From: Prorocentrum cordatum
Taxonomy: Eukaryota; Sar; Dinophyceae; Prorocentrales; Prorocentraceae
Direction: 5' to 3'
Assembly (NCBI GenBank): GCA_963575745.1
Contig: CAUYUJ010015305.1
Span: forward strand, 952,991 to 1,016,990
Length of the DNA: 64,000 bases
Shown: one piece after another, positions 29,350 to 41,999 of the stretch
Layout of the letters: each line of letters starts with the position of its first letter
Position numbering within the stretch: the first letter of the stretch is position 1
Position numbers and translations under genes: made by a program
Notes under the pieces: model-generated
What the model was told of the DNA's origin: nothing
Seen by the model: the letters and a program-made list of their open reading frames with translations, nothing else
Database searches by the model: none

Positions 29350-30130
29350 CTGAAGGGCATTCGGAAGGAGGCGCAGGCCATCGAGGTCTACCTCAACGCC
29401 TCCGCGACGCAGGGCCTCGTGGACCCAGGGGCCGGCAGCGACATCGTGGGACTGCCATCACTAAACCGAGAGGCCGAGGCGCTGGCTGGTCACGGTCTTC
29501 GCTACGCAGTAGTACCAGGAGAGTCCAAGGCGCCCAAGAAGGCGCACGGCATCGGAGGCGAGGCAGAGGTGATCTGTACCATTCTGTATCCGATGTGCCT
29601 CGGCGGAGCGATGGGAGTCGTGGAGGCCACTGTGCTGGACGAAGACGTTCCGCACATACTGAGTGTCAACCTGCTGGATGTTCTAGTATGCGTGCTCGAT
29701 CTCCCTGGTAATCTTCTGATTTCGCAGTTTCTAGCACAGGACATTCCTGTCACCAAGCTGGGCTCAGGTCACCGCGTGGCCGATATCGTGCGGGGGCCCA
29801 GGGGGGGCCACACCACCCCAGACAGTGCGCTTCGGAAGTATCCTTTTCTGACGGCGTCTTCCTTTGCATTGGCCGTTGGACAATCACCACCTGCGATGAG
29901 CGCCAGCGGGGAGATGAGCGCTTACAGGGCTGTCCTCTACCTCCTCCCCCTTGGCCTCAATCGAATCGAACGCGGCGCCGTACTTCGGGGTCGAGCCTGG
30001 GAACGACCATTATCGATCGAGCTCGAGTTTAGCGACCAGCACCAGCCACGAGCTCAGTGGAGCGGCCTAGCAACGGTCCGGGCCTCGGGATCCCGCGGAG
30101 AAGGTAAGGATGAGAAGTGCAATCAGAGCC
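29350..30130 (+). pseudogene. Aspartic protease region of the copia-like element
   Basis: Directly continues the knuckle frame after the TAG. The active-site motif is GLVDPGAGSDIVG (about 29416-29454). The family has D-T/S-G-A, so the Thr is Pro here, which should abolish activity. A glycine-rich flap-like IGGEAEV, hydrophobic strands, and LLDVLVCVLDLPGNLL fit the retropepsin fold. The conserved LGSGHR follows near 29758. From about 29800 the sequence is no longer recognisable. The enzyme would have cut the polyprotein. Confidence 0.6.
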
Positions 30131-30399
30131 AGGCCAGCGAGACGACCAGAGCCCTCGACCTCAGATCAATGGGCAGAGCCTTTTATGACCTCGGGGCTCT
30201 TTGTTTCTCGGTGGTACCCATATGGGTTCAGATTGTCTCGGTGATTTCCGCGGCCAGTTTAGGCTCGAGCTCGTTTCGGCAATTCCGAGCTTTCGATCTC
30301 GATCACCTTCGGAGTCACATCCTGGGCGATTCCATCCATGTTCATGTTTCGCGTGGCGATGGCGCTGGCTCTCGGGGGTGCACCCGGTCGTCGGAGGCA

Positions 30400-31900
30400 A
30401 GAAAAAGGAGCCCGTAGCCAGCAGCGCATCGGACGACCAGCAGTGCCAGGCGCTCGAAGCATTGCGCGGGCTGCCGACCCCGATGAGTCTCGGACCAGCC
30501 CAGGCTACGACGAGTCTTCCGGCGACAAAGGCGCCCCCTCCACTCCTTCAGCAGCACCGACCCGCACCGAAGCCACAGCCAGCGTTGTGGGGGGCGGCGG
30601 CAGAGGCGTCCCAGTGGCCACCAGCTCCACCGATCGAGGGGACCAACCAGCCGACGATGCATCAGGCGCTGTATGCCTTGGCACAGGCGGGTGCCGAGCA
30701 TCGCGGCCAGCCACCTCTGCCACCAGGGCTTCTCTCGCGGCCGCGGCAGCAGCAGCGGACGGGGCGGCGGCTGCCACGGCGGTCGGAGGCGGAGCGACAG
30801 CGCCGACGCCAGGAGCGCTGTTCGGGCCAGCCGCGGGGAAGCCACCTCCCAAGGCCCCGCCCCGCTGCAGCCACCCGGCCTCGGCGATCAAGTACTACGG
30901 GGATCAGCACGGCTTGGGATCGAGGTGCACTCTGCGGAGCGCGCATTGCATGGATCCCCGGAGGCCGCGCTGGCCAAGGAGGTGCTCCGGCAGCGCCTAC
31001 GGCGGCCGAGGCCGCTCGGGCGGCGGCGTCATCAGCTCAGAGAGCGGTGGACTTCGCGACCGGCGACCCGCAGTTCAAGGCGCAGGTGGCGCGGCGCTGA
31101 CGACGGTGAATCAGCTATACGGTCTGCTCCAGGGCCTCCAGTGGCAGGTCCAGGCGATTCCAGAAGGAGTTCGAGCGCTGGGCCAGGTACAGTCGGTGGT
31201 GGACCAGATGATCCAGGTCGCGACGCAGACACAGCAGTTTCCCACGCAGATGGAGGAGGGGCCCCAGCAGATCTTCCAGGGCATCACCGCCATCAAGACG
31301 CAGCTCACCGGGATGGCGGACTTCGCGATTGCTATCGACACGCTCCAGGAGTCAGTCAACGCCATTGCGGGCACCCTCTCCGGGATGGAGACGGCGATCG
31401 GCCAGATCGGGTTCATGCTCGTGAACGCGGGCACGGCAGTGGCGGCCATAGCACACGTGGCCAACGGAGGTCAGCAGGTCGAGGATCAGTGGCACGTTCC
31501 TCAGCAGGCAGCTGCAGCGGCGATGGCAGCCGCTCCCTTTCCCCAGGCCCCGACGGCGGCCATCGGTGCAACAGGCTCGGCAGCGGCATCCTCGTCTGGG
31601 CAGCCAGCCCTCCTCCGCCGTCCTATCCGCCACCGATCGACGACCAGGCGACAGTTGCGGACGGGGACCCTTGGACAGTTACCGACCCGCGCGGAACGAG
31701 GACCACTACAACGCCGACCATGCCGGGCGCAACGCCTACGACCACGACGCGTTTTCCGACGCCGACCACCCCAGAGGCGAGCCTCGATTCCTGGGAGGCG
31801 CTCGGGAGCGACCCAGGGCCCGTGGTCTAGCGGGCTCCTACATGATTCGGGCCGCCGCCACTCAGCGTGGCCGAGCAGCTTCTGTTGGCTGCAACTGTGC
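30400..31900 (+). pseudogene. Unknown coiled-coil and Pro/Gln-rich segment within the copia-like element
   Basis: Protein-like reading moves between frames. A Pro/Ala/Gln-rich part (about 30500-30900) is followed by an Ala-rich helix (30980-31095) and, after a frameshift at about 31095, by a long regular helix from VNQLYGLLQGLQWQVQ to VNAGTAVAAIAHVANG (31110-31470). A Ser/Thr/Pro-rich tail follows. The helix has heptads suited to a coiled coil. It could be a gag-like module of a second nested element or an internal spacer of the copia polyprotein. No family was recognised. Confidence 0.4.
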
Positions 31901-33050
31901 AGCGCAAACGGGATCATCATCATCTCCAGAACCCATTCAAGTCAGAGATGGCCGCTCGATTCCGATGTTTCCCGCGTTTGCTTCGGTTGTCGAATCTCAG
32001 TCGCCAGTGGAGGGACGCAGCTTGAAGGGCGATTTTGAGGGAATCGAGTGGCAGGACGGGGACAATTTCAACGACGACCACGAGGTCGCTCTGCCTAGGC
32101 AAGTCCGGCGAGCTCTCGAACTCAGGGCCAGGCCGGACGGATCCCAGGAGGACCCAATCACGGAGCTGCATGTCTCAAGGGACAAGGGAGTCAGCTTGAT
32201 GGAAGTATTTTCGCCTCCTAGGTTCGCGCCTCGGGTGCAACGCCGTGGGGGCACTCTGGGGGCCAGGCCCAGTTGGGATCTGAAGACTGGGTGGGGTTCT
32301 AGGAGAGCGAACGACCAGCTAGATCTCTGGGCTGCCATAATGAAGGAGAGGCTGGACATGATCTGACTGTGCCCACCATGTAGGGTTTTCTCGGCCATCA
32401 GTCGAACCAGCAGGGCCGTCCGAGATCTTTTTAAGTGGAAGCAAGCCGTCACCGACGGGGTTAATGATTTAATCCTTTGCATGCGCATAGCCCTGTATCA
32501 GTCAGAGCGAGGGCGGTATTTTGCTTTTGAACACCCTCTGTTTGCGAGTTCTTGGGCGACTAAGGCAGTGCAGCTGGTCGCTCAGTTTCCAGGCGTTTGC
32601 CGGGCTCGGATCGATATGTGTATGTTCGGGCTCCGAGTCACTAAGGATGGCCTCAACAAGAAGCCCACCGGACTGATCACCAACCACCCTGGGCTCTCAG
32701 AGATCATGGACGGTAGGCTGTGTTCGGGGGATCACAAGCACGTGCTCCTGGAGGGACGGAGTAGGACCTCCCAGGCCCAGGAGTATCCGCCAGCGTTCGC
32801 CGAGGCCGCGGCTCGTGCCGTGACCGAGCAGTGGAGCGGCGTCAGCAGGTCAAGGTCTCCCACGTGGGCCGAGCTCGGCGAGGGCCACTTTCCCGAAGAC
32901 GCGGATCCTCCCATCGAAGATCTGGAAGGTCCCGAGGAAGCCAGCGGAAGCGAAGCGGACGAGCACGAGACGCGGGGCCCGGGAGCCTCCAGGCCAAAGG
33001 ACCCCCTCCCGAGCGGACAGAAGAAGAAAAGCGTCTGCTGTTCCGCTTAC
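31900..33050 (+). pseudogene. Second methyltransferase-like domain, in the copia-like element
   Basis: One frame from about 31900 to 33050 with a single TGA at 32364-32366. Landmarks: LMEVFSPPRFAP (motif I position, glycine loop lost) near 32199-32235; DLKTGWG (motif II) near 32277-32300; CPPCRVFS (motif IV with the PPC cysteine) at 32370-32393; a YFAFEHPLFASSW segment near 32518-32556, where C5 enzymes have EN; MCMFGLR; LCSGDHKHVLLEG near 32720-32755; and YPPAF. The motif order, spacing and Cys/His tail match the domain at 24285-24973 in the unrelated recombinase element. Lack of the SAM loop argues against catalysis. A Glu/Asp-rich linker then leads to integrase. Confidence 0.6.
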
Positions 33051-34529
33051 ACGTGAACATGGGCCACCCATGCAACCAGAAGTCCGCGCGAGTCCTCAAG
33101 GCGGGCGGCGTGAAGATACACCTGCTTCGCTGGATCAGGGACGTGTTCAAGTGCTCGGAGCATGCCGAGCGGGCTCGTGCCAGCAGTCACCTCAGGGTGG
33201 CCCTTCCTAGGGCGTTCAGGTTCAATCACATAGTGGGCGTCGACCTTTTCTATGTTCCGCTCCAGGAGAGGACCCTTGCGTTTCTGAACGTCGCGGACCA
33301 CGGGTCTAACCTGCAGGTCTGCGTTCGCGTGGAAGAGCCCACGGCGGCTCAGGCTCGGGGGGCGTTCGTGAAGGCGTGGGCCCGCCCGCTTGGAGCCCCT
33401 CGTAGCGCGTTGTCGGACGGGGGCCCCGAGTTCGAAGGTCGGTTTGCCCGACCACGTGTGCGATGCGAACTACGCGCGCGATGCGAACTCCCCGCGGCAG
33501 AACGGACGTGTCGAGAGACACGGAGGCTGGATTAAAGATAGGATCGAAGGCGAGGTGGAAGCCGGTTCTGCCATTCCCGGCGACGTAGAGGAGCTCGAAG
33601 AGCTTGTCTACGAGTTGTGTGCCCACAAAAACCGTTTCTGGCACCGGGGCGGGTTTTCTCCAGTTCAGCTCGTCTTTGGCGAGAACCCCCGAATGCCACG
33701 CGAAATATTGTCAGACGATCACATGGGCCTTCCTGGCTGGCAGGACTCTATACGACCGGCCTCGGAGCTCGACTCCGCGGGCGCAGAGTTCGCCAGATCG
33801 CAGCGTATTAGGGAGTTGGCGCGTCGCCTGGCCCTCGAGATCACAGCTCGGGACAAGGTGGCCAAGGCCACCAAGGCGAGGGGACCCAGCCAGGACCAGG
33901 CGATGTTCCGCCCAGGCCAGCGGGGTTTCGTCTGGCGACGCATGACCAAGGCCAGTCCGAGGGCCGACACCCTAGGTCGCAGGCGGGACGCGTGGACGGG
34001 CCCCGGGGTCGCGGTCCTGTGCGAAGGCGGCACTGCGTGGGTCGCGGCGCGGGCGCGCTTCTGGAAATGCTCTCCAGAGCAGGTTCGCTTGGCCAGTGCC
34101 GAAGAAGAATGCGGCATCCAGGTCGCCCAGGATCCCCGGTGGTCTGAACTTCTCTCCCAGACCCAGGCCAGGAGAGCGACGGCGGTGGACGTCCAGCGAG
34201 AAGGCCCGCCTCCCGACGAAGCCTGGGACCAGCCACTGTCTCCAGAGGTGGACTCAGCGCCTCAGGTGCCCCCGGGGCCTGAGCCAGAGCCACGACCGGA
34301 TGCGCCTCGAGAAGTTCCGAGCGCGAGGCCCCCAGGGCCTGCTCTGGTCCACCGAGGGTTCGATCCGATCGGGCCCAGGCCTCCAAGGGGAGTCGGATCC
34401 CGGCCGTCGTCGGCTGGAGGTTCCGCGGTCGCCCGAGCCGGATCAGAACGAACCCGACTCCCGCCCATCTCCGAGGGGGATGGCCAGGGAGGGGGCGGGC
34501 CACCCACGAGGCAGGACACCAGAGGATGA
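33000..34529 (+). pseudogene. Integrase of the copia-like element
   Basis: Preceded by a frame change near 33010. The zinc-binding pre-integrase region has HVNMGHPCNQKSARVL. The rve core has the first Asp in NHIVGVDLFYV (about 33228-33257) and the second in LSDGGPEFEG (about 33411-33440). After another frameshift near 33445, the catalytic Glu lies in SPRQNGRVERHGG (about 33492-33530). An SH3-like C-terminal domain (RPGQRGFVWRRM ... GGTAWVAARARFWKC) covers 33910-34075, followed by a Pro/Glu-rich linker ending with TGA at 34527-34529. D,D-35-E chemistry would insert cDNA and duplicate target bases. The frameshift between the second Asp and the Glu makes this copy non-functional. Confidence 0.75.
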
Positions 34530-36330
<1,801 letters not shown>

Positions 36331-36594
36331 GAGGCGCTCGAGGACGAGGCGCCGCTGGTCGCGGCCGCATCGCCGATCACGGTCGACGGCGCGATCGAGG
36401 CCGAGGCCGAGGCCGCCGCGCCCGCCACGGCTGAGGTCGCGGCCGAGGAGGCCGCGACCGAGCCCGAGGAGGCCGCGAAGGCGGCCGAGGAGGCCGCGAA
36501 GGCGGCCGAGGAGGCCGAGGAGGCCGATGAGGCCGAGAAGGACCGCGCGCAGCGCCGCGCCGCGGAGGCGGCCGCGGCCGACGAGGCGACGCGC
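36331..36594 (+). CDS. Possible Ala/Glu-rich exon
   Basis: A pyrimidine-rich tract ending CCCTCCGCAG (36321-36330) is followed by an ~88-codon open stretch. It is unlike the flanking trinucleotide arrays: a varied N-terminal part (EALEDEAPLVAAASPITVDG), then (E)EAAKAAEEA-type repeats and EKDRAQRRAAEAA. It would be a helical, charged segment. The downstream boundary runs into a poly-G at about 36596. No partner exon was identified, and the next gene has its own start, so it may be the last exon of a lost gene or a repeat by-product. Confidence 0.25.
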
Positions 36595-36639
36595 GGGGGG
36601 GGGGGGGAGAGGATATGCGAAAGTGCTTCCGTCCGTCTT

Positions 36640-36790
36640 GGGGGCCATCTTGGGCCGTCTGGGGGCCGTCTTGGGCCGTCTTGGAGGCATATTGGACGAA
36701 CTTGAAGGCCTCTTGGGCCGTCTGGCCATCTCGAACCGTCTTGGGCCAACTTGGAGGCATCTTTGACCGTATGGGGGGTCGTCGGCTGCG
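36640..36790. repeat. CCGTCTTGGGCC-type degenerate repeats
   Basis: Roughly ten variants of GCC(G/A)TCTTGG(G/A)(G/C)C in 140 bases, related to the tract at 8550-9160. Confidence 0.55.
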
Positions 36791-36799
36791 ATCTGCGAA

Positions 36800-37184
36800 A
36801 CTGTCGCCACGTTCAGGGCTGGACCTCCACCTGCCCCGCCCCGCCCCTCCCACGCCTCCTCATCATCCTACGCCTCCTCCTCCTCCCTCCTCCTCATCTC
36901 CCCCCCTCCTCCTCCGTCCTCCTCCTCCTCGTTCCTGGAGCCCTGGCGGGGGCACCGCGCTGGGGGGGCGTCGCCGCGGCCCCACTCGGGGCCGCGCGCC
37001 AAGGGCGCGTCTTCGAGCCCCTCGATCGGGGTCTTGGCCAGGATCCTGGGGCCGCCACCCTCCATCCTTCCTCCTCCCCCTTCTCCGACTGCGCATCCAG
37101 AATTCACCCGCAATCCGCCTCCCTCCCCCTCCCGTCATATCTCGTTCCACCGTCCTCCCCCGCATCCCCCCATCCTCCATCAGG
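36800..37184. other. Pyrimidine-rich intergenic, no gene seen
   Basis: CTCCTCC-rich sequence leading into the spliced-leader relic at 37185. No gene was seen. Confidence 0.5.
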
Positions 37185-37201
37185 AGCCGTTTGGGCTCGA
37201 G
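37185..37201 (+). other. Spliced-leader relic, gene at 37203
   Basis: AGCCGTTTGGGCTCGAG aligns to the 3' part of the dinoflagellate spliced leader (AGCCATTTTGGCTCAAG, from memory) with a few changes. It ends one base before the ATG. Confidence 0.5.
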
Positions 37202-37202
37202 C

Positions 37203-38780
37203 ATGGCTGGCATCATATCAGCAGTATCGGACGCAGCCACAAACGTTGATTTCATCATTTGGAGGAAATCCAAGGGCGTTTCCAACGGGGACGTCGACGA
37301 CGATGGCGACGACGCCGACGACAACGACGACGACGACAGCGGCGAAGGCGACGGCACACGGGGGCCCAACGACGACGACGACGGCGATGGCGACGACGCC
37401 GACGACGATCACGATGACGACTACGACGTCGACGACACCGAGGACGACGGCAACGGTGACGACGGCGACGACGGGCGATCCTAGGAGAAGCAGACGTTCA
37501 CGGGCCTGAAGCAGGGGATAACGGATTCGCTGCAGAAGGCTTGCAAGAAGCCCGCGATCAAGGCGAAGCTCAAGAACTCGAGCGAGGAGAAAGACTGGGT
37601 TGGCACACAGCAGAAACGGATCTCCACAATGTTGCGCCAGCGCAGCCAGTACTACATCAAACCGAAGCAGCCAGCCTGGTTCAAGAAGCTCGACATCAAG
37701 GGCCGACACCAGAAAGGCGCCGACGCGGAGGACGACGGCGACGGCGAAGAAAGTGACGAGTCAGAGGACGAGGCGATGGCCTCGTCCGAGGACGAGGAGG
37801 CCGAGGGCGACTCCCTGCCGACCAAGGGGAAGCCCGCCGCTGTCGAGCCAGCAGCAGCGTCAGCCGATGTGGATACGGCGGCTGCTGCGGAGCCGAATGG
37901 ACCAGCGGCAACCCAGTGGAGCTACTCGTACGACGCGGACTGCAGGAAGGCATTCCGCCGCCGTCGCGGCGCGAGGAAGTCAGATCCAGGAGAGGACAGC
38001 GTGGAGATACGGGCCCTGGAAGGGGCGGGCCCGACGGACCCCATGGAGGCGGTCTGGGCGGACGGGTCGACGTGGCAGATCCCGCAGACCACGGTGGCTT
38101 CGTGGACCAGCGACGGTGCTCCGCCGACGGGGCCACGCACGCCGAGGCCCTCGACAACGGGAGGCGATCCGAAGGGGCACCCGTCCCCAGGGGACCGAGA
38201 CACTCTGGCCACGACCCCGTGCGTCTGGACGCATCCCGACGACGGCAAGCCCGCGAGGGTGTGCGCCCGTTGGAACCAGCCCAGCGGCAAGAAGAAAGAA
38301 AGGCTGATATGCTTGCAGCACCTTGGCCATCCCCAGGTCGTCATGGTCAACATCGACCTCTTCAAGCGGAACGAGAAGGACACCGATGAGATGACCGAGG
38401 TCAGAGCATGGGCGTGGATGGTTCACATCGCCGAGAAGTACGCCAAGAAGGAGCTCGACAGGAACGGTTGCAGGGCGGAGAAAACGAAGCTCTTGCCAGA
38501 GCCGCAGCCCAAGACGGGTGTGAAGAAGAGGCCAGCGGCGACGCTGGGGACAGACGAGGCCGCGGCAGATGCCGCTTCGGCGAGTGCCGACGCGGCTGCC
38601 GCTTCGGCGAGTGCCGACGCGGCACCGCCACAGGTGCAGCCACCTCCTGCTGCAGCGCCAACAAAGGAGGACAAGACGAGGATCGTGGTCCACGAGCCCG
38701 AGACGGAGAAGCCCAAGGCGGAGGACCCGCCGCAGACGCCGAAGAAAAAAACACAAGAAGGACAAGCATGCCAGCAGTGA
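37203..38780 (+). CDS. Unknown Lys/Glu-rich protein, one short low-complexity intron (456 aa model)
   Basis: Model: exon 1 37203-37277, intron 37278-37484 (GT...AG, almost pure GAC repeat), exon 2 37485-38780 with TGA at 38778-38780. Without the intron the frame would hit TAG at 37482-37484. Exon 2 begins with a basic helical block (KQTFTGLKQGITDSLQKACK), then an acidic linker (about residues 75-120). A folded-looking middle has YSYDADCRKAFRRRRGA, VWADGSTWQIPQTTVASW and the strand-rich RLICLQHLGHPQVVMVNI. A helical WMVHIAEKYAKKELDRNG block and an Ala/Pro-rich Lys-rich tail follow. The middle part resembles uncharacterised proteins common in dinoflagellates (memory). The spliced-leader relic directly before the ATG suggests an old retroposed mRNA. 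A strong GTGAGT at 38777 could alternatively be a donor to a further exon. Confidence 0.6.
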
Positions 38781-39756
38781 GTACAGAGCGATCTCACCGC
38801 CGCCAGATTCGAGCCACAGTGATTGATGCCCGCAAGCTACCCGAAGCTGCGCAGCTACCCGTCGAGGGGGGGCCACAGAGGGCAGATTTCAATGTTCTGC
38901 CTCCTCGGCCTCTGGAGATTTCGGAGGCCGCCTCTGGGTGCGATGGTCCTGTGCCCTCGCTCTTCACAGCTCATCCTCCTCTCCATCCTCTTCCCCTCGT
39001 TCCTTCTCTTCTTCATCATCGTCCGATTCCTCCTGCCTCGCGCCTTCATCGTCAACACTGGCATCAACATCAACATCCTCATCATCATCATCATCACCAT
39101 CATCATCATCATTATCATCATCCTCATCATCATCATCACCGCCATCATCAACACAATCGTCACCGTCAGCATCCCCATAGTCGCCCTCATCTTCATCATG
39201 TTCTGTATCCCGTCCGCGTTCGCATCCACACCCTCCCCCGTCCCGCAATTCAGCTCATCCTCATCCGCCTCCACCTGCAGCTGTGAGCACGACAGCTGCG
39301 CTCGAAGGAGCGCACATTTTCCTGTGGATCGCCTCGCCCGATCCGTTGCATATAGGCGAGCGCTGGCGCACAGCAAAACGAGCGCGACCAATCGACCGAC
39401 CCGAAAGCTACCCGAAAGCCACCCGAAAGCCACCCGAAAGCTACCCGATAACAGCCATCCTGTAACGGGTCCCAAAACTTTAAGACGGATGTGCGCGGCG
39501 CTCAGGCGAGAGCTGATTTCATGTAAAACGAATGCGCGCGGCGCTAAGGCGAGAGCTGCGCTGCGCGGCGGAGGCGGGGGATGAGGCGATGATAATGAGG
39601 AGGTCTGGGCGAGGCGGAGGACGAGGAGCATGCGGAGGAGTGGGAGGGCGCGGGGATGGAGAGGGGGAGGGGAGGGATGAACGAGGAGGCGGAGTGGCGA
39701 GCTCGGCGACGGCAACGACGACGGTGAGGGCGGTCCACCTCCCAGCCCGTTGCCAG
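38781..39756. other. Intergenic: CAT/ATC repeats, no gene seen
   Basis: 39060-39150 is a (CATCAT)n-type tract. Long frames across it encode Ser, His or Ile runs. The 12-base minisatellite lies at 39401-39455. Confidence 0.5.
39401..39455 (+). repeat. 12-base CTACCCGAAAGC minisatellite, locus 2
   Basis: About four and a half units of GCTACCCGAAA / GCCACCCGAAA. Confidence 0.8.
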
Positions 39757-39897
39757 GCGGAGGCGAGGGCGATGGGAGAGGACATCGGCGAGGCGGCGGG
39801 CGACTCCCTCGCGAACGCGCTGCATCTCAACGATCTGCTCGCTGCTGACGCAGCAAGCCACAGCGCGCAGGGGCCAAAGGACAGCACGGAGAATTAA
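39757..39897 (+). CDS. Possible short exon, 41-residue ORF
   Basis: After CCCGTTGCCAG comes a frame with ATG at 39772 (MGEDIGEAAGDSLANALHLN...) ending TAA at 39895-39897. Composition is balanced and unlike the surrounding GAGG repeats. It could be the last exon of the upstream gene (via the GTGAGT donor at 38777, but the phase does not fit) or the first exon of the downstream gene at 40147. Neither junction could be proven. Confidence 0.25.
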   Translation, partial: AEARAMGEDIGEAAGDSLANALHLNDLLAADAASHSAQGPKDSTEN

Positions 39898-40146
39898 GGG
39901 GGCGGGGAGGAGGACGGGCTGGGGAGGATGTGGCGACGATAGTGATGATGTGGAGGAAGAAGAGAAGCATTGGGAGGAGGATGAGGAGGAGGGGGGGGAG
40001 GAGGAGGAGGATGAGGAGGATGAGGAGGAGGAGGCATAGTATGAAGGGATGACGAGGAGGATGATGAGCAGGAGGGTGAGGAGGATGACGAGGCGGACGA
40101 TGAGGAGTGTGCGGGACCAATTTCGCCCCCCTCCTCCCTCCCTCAG

Positions 40147-41999
40147 CCGAGGATGCCGTCGTCAACATGGACTTCGAGAAGCAGATCGCCTTGGCCTTCA
40201 CCAAAATGTGCAAGTCGCACTCCGACGATGCGGTCGACGACGGCGAGGACGAGACGGGAGGCCTGCCGGAGGCGGGCAAGGACGCCCAGCGCAAGCTCGA
40301 CGAGCAGTTCGACGCGTTCCTGGAGGAGGCATCGATACACGGCTTCAAGAAGATCCTCTCCCAGGACCCAGTGGGCAGGCGGCACACGCGCTGGATCAAC
40401 TCCAACAACGAGCGCTGGGAGGCGTGGGATCGGATGGACGCCCGCCAACGCAAAGCCGATCGCGAGAACTGGGCCAAGAAAGAGTACGAGTCGTACCAGG
40501 AGCCACGTTGCGGGATGAAAAGGCGGTGGAGGAGAACCCTGGCGATGATGAAGGCGATGAGGGGGAGGGAGGGGGTAGAATATGTCTCTTGAGGATGGGG
40601 ATGGGGATAAAGAAGAGGTTGAGGTGGGGGGAAGGAGGAGGAGGAGGAGGAGGAGGAGGAGCAGAAGGAGGAGGAGGAGGAGGAGAAGGAGGGGGAGGAG
40701 GAGGAGGAGGATGGAAGAGGGGGGAGGATGAGGAGGAGTAGGAGTAGGAGTAGGAGGAGGAGGAGGAGGGGAGGAGGAGGAGGAGGAGGGGGAGGAGGAG
40801 CCGGAGGGGGAGGAGGAGGAGGCCTCAGGCGGAGGAGGAGGAGGAGGGGGGGGGAAGGGGAGGGGGGTGACATGATGGGGAGGAGGAGGTGGAGGTGGAA
40901 GAGGGTGAGGAGGAGGAGGAGGAGGAGGAGGAGGACGACGACGAGGCGGCGGGGGCGGAGGATGTTCACCCACCATCCGCAGGAGTCGAGAAAGAAGTTG
41001 GAGGAGACGGCGAAGACGGAGACCACCGTCGCGAGGTGGTTCAACTTCGACGGCGTGGTCGGCCAGGAGATGGGCGGCGCGGGGGGCATCCCAACCAAGG
41101 CGACGCTTCAGGGCGCCATGAACGTGCGCCTGGACTGCATCGCTCGCGGCCCGAAGCACGTCAAGATCAGCAAGAGGTCGAAGCGCATCATCTTCCGCTA
41201 CGAGTACGAGGAGGAGAGGTCTGACAACAGGAAGACCTGGCAGAAGTGCAGGCAGGAGGCCAACGTCGCAGTCGATCGGCTTGGATTCAAAATTGGCGAT
41301 TCACGATCGGCATGTAGTGGATCTGACGTGGCGGCACCGATGGCGGGGAGCCCAATCCTGGATACACCCGACAAGGTTGTGGCGACGGCGACGAGCGCGG
41401 TCACGCACAGCCCTCCAGAGGCTGCAGAGTGCGGATCGGCACCTCCAGCACCGAAGCCGCCAGGGCCGCCGCCAGGGAAACCACAGCCTCCACCGCCGCC
41501 GCCTGCAGGGAAACCGCCGCCTGCAGGGAAGGGGAAGCCTGGCGGCGTGCCGCCCAAGAGCAAGCGCGGGAAGCCTGGCGGCGTGCCGCCCAAGAGCAAG
41601 GCACCAGGCGGAAAAGGCAGGGGCTCCGCGGCGGCTGCCACGGCTACGTCCGTCATCAAGAAGATCAAGGAGGTCACCCAGTCATGGGGCGCCACGATGT
41701 TGCAGTCCAACAACCTGGTGTCGAAGATCGAGACCGAGGAGTCGTGGCAGCGGGCTAACACGGACAGGTTCGGCGGCAAGCTGAAGCGCTGCATCGAGCG
41801 CTGCAACGAGGCCCTCGCGCAGGACCAGCAGATCAAGACGGCCATCATGGACGGCGAGCACTTGTCCGAGGAGCAGGTCGGCATGGACATCAACGGCACC
41901 ATCAGCCGCCTCGAGAGCATCAGCAAGGCCCTGGAGACCGTCAACCAGTGCGCCAAGCGCCTGCGCTCCATCGACGTCGACGATCAGCCGAGCCAGTAG
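40147..41999 (+). CDS. Unknown two-exon protein with Pro/Lys-rich linker (about 449 aa from ATG 40167)
   Basis: Exon 40147-40499 follows a clear acceptor (CTCCCTCCCTCAG, 40134-40146). The next exon, 40983-41999, follows CCATCCGCAG, and both joins keep phase 0 at Gln|Glu. The 483-base intron is nearly pure GGA/GAG repeat. The first exon encodes an acidic helical region and a WINSNNERWEAWDRMDARQRK block. The second begins with ESRKKLEETAKTETTVARW, then a compact domain to about 41275 (GGIPTKATLQGAMNVRLDC, KRSKRIIFRYEYEEE). A Pro/Gly/Lys linker with a duplicated KPGGVPPKSK follows, then a helical C-terminus to TAG at 41997. No family name is known. Similar WxxxxE / KxxLxxA proteins recur in dinoflagellate genomes (memory). 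A further upstream exon is possible. Confidence 0.6.

Larger units (their letters stand above)
28733..34529 (+). mobile_element. Decayed Ty1/copia-like retroelement (gag end to integrase)
   Basis: Order of domains: gag-like C-terminus, zinc knuckle, aspartic protease, unknown coiled-coil/proline-rich segment, methyltransferase-like domain, integrase. Protease before integrase with no RT between them matches the copia order (PR-IN-RT). The expected RT-RNase H is absent here, although a copia-type RT fragment lies at 50.5 kb. No LTRs were recognised, so the borders are those of the recognisable coding sequence. In-frame stops at 29347 and 32364 and several frameshifts make it inactive. Confidence 0.7.

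Noticed and set aside
30338-31095. N-terminal half of the 566-codon frame in the copia-like element
   Set aside because: Ala/Arg/Pro composition typical of an off-frame GC-rich shadow; only the helical part from about 31095 was kept.
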